From contig JAKPHK010000059.1 in assembly GCA_029550345.1 (NCBI GenBank), forward strand, positions 1-64,000: a stretch of 64,000 bases of DNA. Direction: 5' to 3'. Positions within the stretch are counted from its first letter, which is position 1. Each line of letters opens with the position of its first letter. Origin of the DNA: Pseudomonadota bacterium. GTDB taxonomy: Bacteria; Pseudomonadota; Alphaproteobacteria; Sphingomonadales; Sphingomonadaceae. Made by a program: the position numbers and the translations under genes. The notes under the pieces were generated by a model. The model ran no database searches. It saw only the letters and a program-made list of their open reading frames with translations, and had not been told where the DNA came from. This document shows positions 57,314 to 64,000 of the stretch, piece after piece.

Positions 57314-58654
57314 ATGAAGCTCGCAAAACTGCTCCGCGCCACCGCGCTGGTTTCGGTCGTGGCGCTGGTTCCCGCTACCACTGCCGGTTTGGCGGCGGTC
57401 GATGGCCGCTCCGCCAGCCAGTTTGAACGGCTGGGAATGGTCTATCAGCTGGTCAAGATGCGTTATGTCGAGAAGGTTGATGACGAAAAGCTGGAAGACG
57501 GCGCGATCGAAGGGATGCTGTCGTCGCTCGATCCGCATTCGTCTTACCTGTCGGGCGCTTCGATGCAGCGGCTCAACACCATGATCGACGGCAACTATTC
57601 CGGCCTGGGCCTGTCGGTGGTGATGGATGATGGAGCGGTCAAGGTTGTGGCCCCGATGAAGGGCAGCCCGGCCGAAGCTGCCGGGGTCAAGGCGGGGGAC
57701 TATATCACCCACCTCGACGGCAAGCTGATCTATGGCGGAGAGCTGGACGATGCCGTCGCCCAGATGCGCGGCGAAGCGGGGACCAAGATCCGCCTGACCA
57801 TTTTCCGTTCGGGCCGGAACGAACCGTTCGACGTCACTGTCACCCGCGGGGTGATCAAGCTTGAACCAGTCACCTGGGAACTGAAGGACGGGATCGGGGT
57901 GATTTCGGTCAACGAGTTCGGTGCCGATGTCGGCAGCGATGTTGCCAAGGGGATCGCCGATCTGAAGAAGCAGGCCGGGGGTTCGCTGGTCGGGATCGTG
58001 CTCGATCTCAGGCAGAACCCGGGCGGCTCGCTGGATGAGGCGGTGGCCCTTTCGGACATCTTCCTGACCAAGGGCGATATCGTCTCGCAGCGTGGCCGTG
58101 ATCCGCGTGAGGATGAATACTTCAAGGCTGAATCGATGGTTCCCGGCGATCTGGCCAAGGGGCTGCCGGTGATCGTGCTGATCGATGCCGGGTCGGCTTC
58201 GGCCTCTGAAATCGTCGCCGGGGCGCTGCAGGATCAGCGCCGCGCGGTGATCATGGGTGAACGCAGCTTTGGCAAGGGTTCGGTCCAGTCGCTGTTCTTC
58301 CTCGATTCGACCCGGACCAGCGCGGTCAAGATCACCACGGCGCGTTACTACACGCCGCTGGGTCGTTCGGTGCAGGAAGGCGGGATCGTGCCCGATATCG
58401 CGGTGCCGCAGCTCAGCGATCCCGATGCGCGCCGCCGTTCGGAACTGTCGATCCGGGAAAGCGATCTGCGCCGTCACCTCGTCAACGAAGTGGCGATGGA
58501 CGACAAGAAGCTGGAGGCCGATCGCCAGGCCGATCCGCGCTTCAAGATGACGGCGGAGGAATTGCAGGCCAAGGGCATCAAGGACTTCCAGCTCTATTAC
58601 GCGATCCAGACGCTGCGCCGCACCGCACCGCCTGCCATGGCCAAGAAGCGCTGA
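57314..58654 (+). CDS. ctpA: S41-family C-terminal processing peptidase (CtpA/Prc-like)
   Basis: A 446-residue periplasmic protease with a signal sequence, a PDZ domain (SGLGLSVVMDDGAVKVVAP and KAGDYITHLDGKLIYGG) and the S41 catalytic region with the Ser in DAGSASASEIVAGAL and the Lys in GERSFGKGSVQSLFF. Members cut the C termini of envelope proteins, often lytic enzymes. ATG at 57314 follows AAGG at 57300-57303; the frame could extend upstream to TTG 57293. Together with the EnvC-like gene it suggests control of murein hydrolysis. Confidence 0.93.
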   Translation: MKLAKLLRATALVSVVALVPATTAGLAAVDGRSASQFERLGMVYQLVKMRYVEKVDDEKLEDGAIEGMLSSLDPHSSYLSGASMQRLNTMIDGNYSGLGLSVVMDDGAVKVVAPMKGSPAEAAGVKAGDYITHLDGKLIYGGELDDAVAQMRGEAGTKIRLTIFRSGRNEPFDVTVTRGVIKLEPVTWELKDGIGVISVNEFGADVGSDVAKGIADLKKQAGGSLVGIVLDLRQNPGGSLDEAVALSDIFLTKGDIVSQRGRDPREDEYFKAESMVPGDLAKGLPVIVLIDAGSASASEIVAGALQDQRRAVIMGERSFGKGSVQSLFFLDSTRTSAVKITTARYYTPLGRSVQEGGIVPDIAVPQLSDPDARRRSELSIRESDLRRHLVNEVAMDDKKLEADRQADPRFKMTAEELQAKGIKDFQLYYAIQTLRRTAPPAMAKKR

Positions 58655-58661
58655 CACGGCG

Positions 58662-59138
58662 ATGTTCAATGCCGTGAGGACAAGCGATCTGCCGCGCCGG
58701 ATTGCGCTGGGGGTGCCGCTGGCACTGCTCGGCGGGGCCTATTTCGGGCAATATGTGTTCGGGCTCTACCCTTGCGAAATGTGCTGGTGGCAGCGCTATG
58801 CCCTGTTCTTTGCGCTACCCTTTGCGTTGATCGGCTGGTTTGGCCGCTCCGCGCGCTGGGCCACCGGGCTGGCACTGCTCGGCATTTTGGTTGGCGGCCT
58901 GATCGGCGGATTTCACGCCGGGATCGAATACGGCTGGTGGCAAGGCTTCACCGCCTGCACCACCACCGCCACGGCGGGCGGGGGGGATGCACTCGATGCC
59001 ATTCTCAACGCGCCGGTGGTCCGCTGCGATACGGCGCCATGGGATCTGTTCGGGATTTCGCTGGCGGGGTGGAATTTTCTGATCTCGGTTCCGGCGGCCA
59101 TCGTGGGCCTGACGGCGCTGGGCAAGGCCAGGGGGTAA
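58662..59138 (+). CDS. dsbB: Disulfide bond formation protein DsbB
   Basis: A 158-residue membrane protein with four hydrophobic helices. It has the CEMC pair (residues 26-29, LYPCEMCWWQRYALFF) and a later cysteine pair in FTAC and VRCDTAPWDLFG. DsbB reoxidises the periplasmic thiol oxidase DsbA and passes electrons to quinones. No dsbA lies in the window. The next gene follows five bases later, so co-transcription with Coq7 fits a quinone context. Confidence 0.9.
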   Translation: MFNAVRTSDLPRRIALGVPLALLGGAYFGQYVFGLYPCEMCWWQRYALFFALPFALIGWFGRSARWATGLALLGILVGGLIGGFHAGIEYGWWQGFTACTTTATAGGGDALDAILNAPVVRCDTAPWDLFGISLAGWNFLISVPAAIVGLTALGKARG

Positions 59139-59143
59139 TTGCG

Positions 59144-59659
59144 GTGAACACCAAGGCAAGCGAGCGGATGGTGCGGGTCGATCAGGCCGGGGAATACGGC
59201 GCGACCCGGATCTATGCCGGGCAGCTGGCCGTGCTGGGCGACCGGACCGGCATTTCCGGCGAAGTGCGCCACATGGCCGAACAGGAAGCCGAGCATCTCG
59301 CCAAATTCAACGCCCTGATTGCCGAGCGCGGGGTGCGGCCGACGGCCTTGCAGCCGTTCTGGAATGTCGCGGGCTTTGCGCTTGGCGCCGCGACCGCGCT
59401 GATCGGGCCAAAGGCGGCCATGGCCTGCACTGCCGCCGTCGAGGAGGAGATTGACCGGCATTATACCCAGCAACTCGACGAATTGGGCGGCGAAGACCCT
59501 GAACTGGCCAGCATGATCGCCGACTTCCGTGAAGATGAACGGGCGCACCGTGACGCCGCCCTGGCGGCGGGTGCGGAGCAGGCCCCGGCCTATCCATTGC
59601 TGTCCGGCGCAATTCGCCTCGGCTGCCGCGTTGCGATCCGCCTTGCCGAGCGGATTTGA
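59144..59659 (+). CDS. coq7: Demethoxyubiquinone hydroxylase (Coq7 family)
   Basis: Hydroxylates the ring of demethoxyubiquinone in ubiquinone synthesis, a diiron carboxylate enzyme. The 171-residue protein has the ferritin-like iron-binding sequences RVDQAGEYGATRIYAGQ, AEQEAEHLAKFN, AAVEEEIDRHY and REDERAHRDAAL, with glutamates and histidines in the EXXH pattern. I chose GTG at 59144 because the frame upstream overlaps dsbB. The earlier reading frame has no family similarity. Confidence 0.93.
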   Translation: MNTKASERMVRVDQAGEYGATRIYAGQLAVLGDRTGISGEVRHMAEQEAEHLAKFNALIAERGVRPTALQPFWNVAGFALGAATALIGPKAAMACTAAVEEEIDRHYTQQLDELGGEDPELASMIADFREDERAHRDAALAAGAEQAPAYPLLSGAIRLGCRVAIRLAERI

Positions 59660-59738
59660 CCCGGGGCAAAGCAGGGACTGCTTCATCTGTTATTCAGCGC
59701 ATAGGGCCTCTATATTCGGTCCTTCTAGGAGACACGCC

Positions 59739-60281
59739 ATGCGCCCGTTTATTGCCGCCCTTCCCATGCTTGCCGGATTGGCCTTTGCCACACCTGCCTT
59801 TGCCCAGGATTCCGCGCCCGAGCCGAAGATGAACATGGTGATCATCTATGGCGACGATCAGTGCCCCGAATCGAGCGACGACACAATCACGGTCTGCGCC
59901 CGCAAGGCCGAATCCGAACGCTTCCGGATTCCTGAACCGCTCCGCGAAAGCGTCAGCCCGCAGAACGAGGCCTGGAACAACAAGGTCATCGCCTATGAAA
60001 CGGTCGGTCGCAGTGGCACTGCCAGCTGTTCACCCGTCGGTGCGGGCGGCTTTACCGGCTGCACCGGGATGCTGCTCAAACAGGCCGCAGGCGACAAGGC
60101 GACCGATCCCAACGTCAAGTTCGGCCAGCTGATCGCCGAGGAACGTGCCAAGCGGCTTTCGACGATCGATGACGACGCGGCGGAAACCCAGGCAGCGGTT
60201 GAGCAGCAGGAAGAACAGCTTGAAGCCCGACGCAAGCTGGAGGAACAGGCCAGCGGCCAGGCCCCCTCGTCCAAGCCTTGA
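59739..60281 (+). CDS. Small secreted protein with cysteine-rich middle and helical tail, unknown function
   Basis: A 180-residue protein with a signal peptide (MRPFIAALPMLAGLAFATPA, cleaved near FAQ). The central part has four cysteines (YGDDQCPESS, TVCARKAESE and SCSPVGAGGFTGC), which could form two disulfides. The C-terminal third is a charged helix ending SSKP. It resembles short hypothetical exported proteins of sphingomonads; no characterised family is clear. AGGAGA lies five bases upstream of the ATG. It stands alone between coq7 and the autotransporter. Confidence 0.72.
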   Translation: MRPFIAALPMLAGLAFATPAFAQDSAPEPKMNMVIIYGDDQCPESSDDTITVCARKAESERFRIPEPLRESVSPQNEAWNNKVIAYETVGRSGTASCSPVGAGGFTGCTGMLLKQAAGDKATDPNVKFGQLIAEERAKRLSTIDDDAAETQAAVEQQEEQLEARRKLEEQASGQAPSSKP

Positions 60282-60703
60282 TCGAAAGGGTGGATGGGGC
60301 TGGCCTGCGGCTCTCCGTTGAAAAATCTGTGTTTTTTGTGTATTTGCGAGAAATGGCCAATAAATCAGCGCGTTGCGCAGAATTACGTCCTCGCGGTACG
60401 AAAATTAACGATAAACCGTTCTTCAATAGCGTTGAACCGTTTGCTATATTCCGTCCAGCGAAGTTGCTTAGATTCAATCAGACTCCTAGAACGGCGACAC
60501 CAAACAGTTGCTGAGGGGAAACGACTGAACGAAGCCTGTTGGGCGGCATCCTGTGCTCCTTCGGGCCTATGGCTGAAAATCCGGACAAGGCGCAAAGCCG
60601 ACCGGTGCCGCATAGTTTTTCAATTTCTGTGGCAAGCATAAAAATCATCAGAACAAGCGGGTCGTTGCTTGTCTAAGTCAGAGTTACCAGACTTCATTTG
60701 GAG
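60282..60703. promoter_or_regulatory. Gene-free leader region before the autotransporter
   Basis: No gene is seen in this 422-base gap. The first half (about 60320-60500) is more AT-rich than anything else in the window except the putative origin, with runs such as TTTTTTGTG, ATAAATC and AAAATTAACG; TATATT at 60455-60460 could be a -10 element. I see no clear riboswitch, small RNA or terminator. This region probably carries the promoter and a long leader for the autotransporter gene. Confidence 0.4.
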
Positions 60704-60712
60704 ATGATCATC

Positions 60713-63700
60713 ATGCAATCGCATAAATTACGTAACCGCCTTGTCGCCGCGACAGTCCTGTCCAGTGCTTTCTGGAGCAACGCGGCGTGGGCCGACTGTG
60801 TCTCCCAGGCTCCGGTTAATCCCGAACAGGTGGTATGCGATGCGCCCGGCACCAACGGCTGGGACGGTTCGGCAACCAACGCGATCGTCGTTACCGTCAA
60901 TTCCAGCGGTACGGTCAGCTCCTCGGTCGGTGGTCCGGCTCTGATCAGCACCGGCACCAACAGCGCGGTCATCAACTTTTCCGGCCTGTTTGACGATACC
61001 ACCGGCAATGCCACTTATGGCATCGATGCCGGTTCATCGTCTGATCCGGCGATTTCGGTCGGCGGCGGCAGTGTGGTCACCAACAATTCTGGCGCTGCAA
61101 TTCTTGGCTCGGTCAGCTTCGGCAACGCTACCGGCAGTGCCACCAACGTACTCAGCAACGGGTACTCAAACGGTGGTGGGATCAACCACATCGGCCTGAT
61201 CGATGGTGATGTCACCGCCCAGGGTAACTTCACATTCAACAACGCCGGGATCATGGGTTGGAACGCCAACATTTCGGTGACCCAGACCGGCGCGGGCACG
61301 GTCACGATCAACAACGGGATCGACGGCGGCTATCTCAATTCCTTCTCCGCCTATAATTACCAGAACGGCATCATCTGGGGTTCGGGCGGGACGGCAATCT
61401 CGACCGAAGGCAGCACCACGCTGGTCAACCACGGCGGTGGCGGCAACCGGGGCGGCCTGATTGCCGGGGATATCATCCTGGGAACCAACGGCACCGGCAC
61501 TTCGTCGCTGACCAACGGCTCGGCCACCTATGGCAACGCCACGATCATCGGCAATGTCACCATGGCCGACCTGCACAACACGATCACCAACGATGGCACC
61601 ATCACCGGTGATGTCACGATGAACGGCACCGGTTCGAACACCTACAACGCCGGTTCGCTGGGTTCGAGCGGTGACAACGGCCTGCGCCTGCCGGGTTCGC
61701 AGATCAATGGCCTCGGCGCGCCGACCGGCACAGTGAGCGGCACGCTGACCGGGCTGGCCGGCAATGCGGCCAACAACGTGCTGAACCTCAACGGTCTCAA
61801 CACCAGCACGCTGCAGGTTGGTTCGACCATCGAGAACTTCGGCGTGGTCAACAAGAACGATTCGGGGACCTGGATCATCAAGAGCACGCTGGACGGTAAT
61901 TCCGGCAAGCTGACCACCGTAAACAACAATGCCGGCGTTCTCTCGGTCGATAATGCATCGTTCCTGGGCACGGCGGCGACGACCGTTCACAACAACACTT
62001 TCGGCGCTGGTGTGGGCGGGCTGATCTTTAACGGCACCGCAGCCGGGACCTTTGCCGGCAACATCGATGGGACCGGGTCGGTCGGCGTCACCGGCGCGAA
62101 CGCCACCACGCTGACCGGCACCAACACCTATACCGCACTGACCTATGTCTATACCGGCGGGGTGCTGAACGCGAACAGCAATGGTGCGCTCTCGGCCGCG
62201 TCTGATATGTACATGTACAACGGCACGCTGAACGTGAACGCGATCAACACCGTTAAGAACCTTTACGACTACTTCGGCCCCAACACCAGCGTGATCAACA
62301 TCGCCAGTGGCGCATCGCTCAGCGTTGCGGGCGGCAACTTCGGTGATAACGGCGGCGTGATCAACGGCCCCGGCAATCTGATCAAGTATTCGACTGGAAC
62401 CCTGCTGCTCGACGGTACGGACCAGATCGCGCCTGGTTCGCTGATCGTCAACGATGGCGTGGTCAACGACAACAACGGCGCGCTGGCCTCGTCGGTGGCG
62501 GTTGTGGTCAATTCGACCGCGACCACGACCGGGACGCTCAACATCAACCAGTCCGAAACGATCGGGTCGCTGGCCGGCATCGGGCATCACGATCCCGTGG
62601 TCAACATCGCTTCTGGCGCCAATCTCGCCACTGGCGGGCTGAACACCAGCACCGCCTATGCCGGGCACATCACGGGCGCTGGCAGCCTGACCAAGCAAGG
62701 CACCGGGGCTATGACCCTGACCGGTACCAACACCTATGCCGGCGGGACCAGCATCACTGGCGGTTCGATTGTCGGCTATGCCGGGACCACCGCCACCAAC
62801 GGATCGCTGCAGGGCGATATCGATGTTGCGCTGGGCGCAAGCGTTGTGTTCGACCAGACGCTCAGCCCGCTCGGCAACACCAGTGGCACCTATGCAGGTG
62901 ATCTGACTGGCGATGGGTTTGTCACCTTCCTGGGCAACGGCACCGGAATTCTGACCCTGACCGGTGACAATTCGGCGATGACCGGATCGATGAATTTCTA
63001 CAACAATTCGATCGTATCGGTCAGCTCCGTCAACAACCTGACCAGCGGAACGCTGACCTTCGCCAACGGCACCCTGATGACCACCGCCGATATGAGCGCG
63101 GGCAACGCGGTGTTCCTCGGTGCAGGCGGCGGTTCGATCAACACCGCGGGTGGCACGACCCTGACGCTGACCGGCGGCACCTCGGGCACCGGCGCGCTGA
63201 CCAAGCTGGGCACCGGCACGCTGATCCTCGATGGTCCGACTTCCCACACCGGCGGCACCACGGTTTCAGCCGGGATCCTGCAGGGCGATGCCGGTTACGG
63301 GATCGCGGGCGATATCGTGAACAACGCCCAGGTCAACCTGACTGGTACTACCCAGTCCTATGTTGGCAATATGTCGGGCACTGGCAGCGTCCGGGTGATC
63401 AACAACGCGATCATCTCGATGGACGGGGTTAACACCTACAGCGGTTCGACCACAGTTGAAGCCGGCAGCGAACTTTACACCTTCAGCAGCACCGGGCTCA
63501 GCGCAAATTCGGCCTTCGTGGTCGATGGTCTGCTCGGCGTTGGCGGCGGTGCGCCGGTTACGGCGACAATCGGTTCGCTTTCGGGCAGCGGTTCGGTGAT
63601 TTCTTTCGATACGCTCAACATCGGCGCGCTCAACACCTCGAGCACCTTTGCCGGGACCTTCGGTTCGGGCGGCTACTTTGGTAATGACAGCGTCAACGTG

Positions 63701-64000
63701 AACAAGATCGGCACCGGCACCCTGACCTTGTCGGGCACCGGCAGCGTCCTGACCGGAAACCTCGGCGTCAACGCCGGGACCCTTTCGCTCACCGGCACGC
63801 TCGATTCGGCGACCACCACGGTCGCCAGCGGCGCGACCCTGTCGGTCGATGGCACGCTGACCTCGCCGAGCGTCACCGTCGCTGCCGGTGGCCGCCTGAT
63901 CGGCGGTCTTGGCACTACGCCGGGTCACATCACCGGCGCCGTGACGAACAGCGGCACGATCGCGCCGGGCCACAGCCCGGGGATCATCGCGATCAGCGGT
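60713..64000 (+). CDS. Autotransporter passenger with PATR beta-strand repeats (partial, 3' end beyond right edge)
   Basis: An open frame of 1096 codons from ATG 60713 to the last base with no stop, so the outer-membrane beta-barrel is outside the window. The signal peptide is MQSHKLRNRLVAATVLSSAF, cleaved after AWA at residue 27. The passenger is rich in Gly, Asn, Thr and Ser and contains autotransporter-associated beta-strand (PATR) repeats, for example LTKQGTGAMTLTGTNTYAGG near 658, LTKLGTGTLILDG near 828 and NKIGTGTLTLSGTGSVLTG near 995. It ends GTIAPGHSPGIIAISG, the typical junction before the barrel. GGAG at 60700-60703 supports ATG 60713 (spacing nine) over ATG 60704. Likely role: surface adhesion, from family only. 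Confidence 0.9.
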   Translation, partial: MQSHKLRNRLVAATVLSSAFWSNAAWADCVSQAPVNPEQVVCDAPGTNGWDGSATNAIVVTVNSSGTVSSSVGGPALISTGTNSAVINFSGLFDDTTGNATYGIDAGSSSDPAISVGGGSVVTNNSGAAILGSVSFGNATGSATNVLSNGYSNGGGINHIGLIDGDVTAQGNFTFNNAGIMGWNANISVTQTGAGTVTINNGIDGGYLNSFSAYNYQNGIIWGSGGTAISTEGSTTLVNHGGGGNRGGLIAGDIILGTNGTGTSSLTNGSATYGNATIIGNVTMADLHNTITNDGTITGDVTMNGTGSNTYNAGSLGSSGDNGLRLPGSQINGLGAPTGTVSGTLTGLAGNAANNVLNLNGLNTSTLQVGSTIENFGVVNKNDSGTWIIKSTLDGNSGKLTTVNNNAGVLSVDNASFLGTAATTVHNNTFGAGVGGLIFNGTAAGTFAGNIDGTGSVGVTGANATTLTGTNTYTALTYVYTGGVLNANSNGALSAASDMYMYNGTLNVNAINTVKNLYDYFGPNTSVINIASGASLSVAGGNFGDNGGVINGPGNLIKYSTGTLLLDGTDQIAPGSLIVNDGVVNDNNGALASSVAVVVNSTATTTGTLNINQSETIGSLAGIGHHDPVVNIASGANLATGGLNTSTAYAGHITGAGSLTKQGTGAMTLTGTNTYAGGTSITGGSIVGYAGTTATNGSLQGDIDVALGASVVFDQTLSPLGNTSGTYAGDLTGDGFVTFLGNGTGILTLTGDNSAMTGSMNFYNNSIVSVSSVNNLTSGTLTFANGTLMTTADMSAGNAVFLGAGGGSINTAGGTTLTLTGGTSGTGALTKLGTGTLILDGPTSHTGGTTVSAGILQGDAGYGIAGDIVNNAQVNLTGTTQSYVGNMSGTGSVRVINNAIISMDGVNTYSGSTTVEAGSELYTFSSTGLSANSAFVVDGLLGVGGGAPVTATIGSLSGSGSVISFDTLNIGALNTSSTFAGTFGSGGYFGNDSVNVNKIGTGTLTLSGTGSVLTGNLGVNAGTLSLTGTLDSATTTVASGATLSVDGTLTSPSVTVAAGGRLIGGLGTTPGHITGAVTNSGTIAPGHSPGIIAISG

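Noticed and set aside
61166..63247. Open frame of 693 codons antisense to the autotransporter
   Set aside because: It is a reverse shadow of Gly/Thr/Asn repeats and encodes a low-complexity Gly/Arg/Asp-rich string; the plus-strand protein has signal peptide and PATR repeats.

Overview
The window is a gene-dense, GC-rich stretch of an alphaproteobacterial chromosome. It most likely comes from a member of the Sphingomonadales, judged from the order hpf, dnaQ, coaE, aroE, maf, ppsR // hemE, hemJ, rho, mnmE, mnmG, rsmG, parA, parB, together with CarD, bactofilin, a DUF1013 (TrcR-type) regulator, DUF4402 and a sorbosone-dehydrogenase-like protein. Nothing looks like a phage, insertion sequence, CRISPR array, tRNA or rRNA. 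Most of the window is core genome in overlapping head-to-tail operons.

Region by region. 1-4182 (minus strand): a partial hibernation factor, then dnaQ, coaE, aroE, maf and ppsR, mostly translationally coupled. 4183-4505: the divergent ppsR/hemE gap, AT-rich near hemE, with DnaA-box-like and GANTC sites; it is my candidate for the chromosomal replication origin. 4506-10703: hemE, hemJ, a little-known operon of an AAA+ ATPase (interrupted by an in-frame TAG), a membrane protein and a TPR membrane protein, then rho and a small NTPase. 10694-11784 (minus): an NTF2-like protein and a dienelactone hydrolase. 11900-17694: a DUF6489 protein, mnmE, mnmG, rsmG, parA and parB, with three strong parS sites and one weaker one, so the chromosome-partition centromere lies within about 12 kb of the proposed origin. 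17885-22145: a DUF4402 pilin-like protein, a PapD-like chaperone and an usher-like protein, i.e. a probable non-classical chaperone-usher surface system.

22228-34854: acyl-CoA dehydrogenases, a glycine-zipper protein, free-methionine sulfoxide reductase, a sorbosone-dehydrogenase-like protein, a DUF815 ATPase, Sua5/TsaC, a GIN-domain protein, CarD, ferredoxin, an S4 protein and an SUV3-like helicase. 35030-42325: an M23 peptidase, hemB, three tandem GNAT acetyltransferases, a membrane/spermidine-synthase-like fusion, gamma-carbonic anhydrase and a DUF167 protein. 42318-48737: DUF1275, a group II truncated haemoglobin behind an FNR/FixK-type palindrome, clpA, DUF1192, a quinone oxidoreductase and two envelope proteins. 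48898-59659: TrcR, an acyl-CoA ligase, bactofilin with M23 peptidase, proA, nadD, rsfS, rlmH, an EnvC-like factor, a CtpA protease, DsbB and Coq7. 59739 to the right edge: a small secreted protein and a large PATR-repeat autotransporter passenger that runs out of the window.

The observations I rate highest are the amber-interrupted ATPase in an uncharacterised operon, the oriC/parS architecture, the FNR-type box with a possible RNA switch before the globin gene, two CtrA-like boxes before envelope genes, and the divergent chaperone-usher locus. All calls rest on reading sequence motifs; no database search was run.
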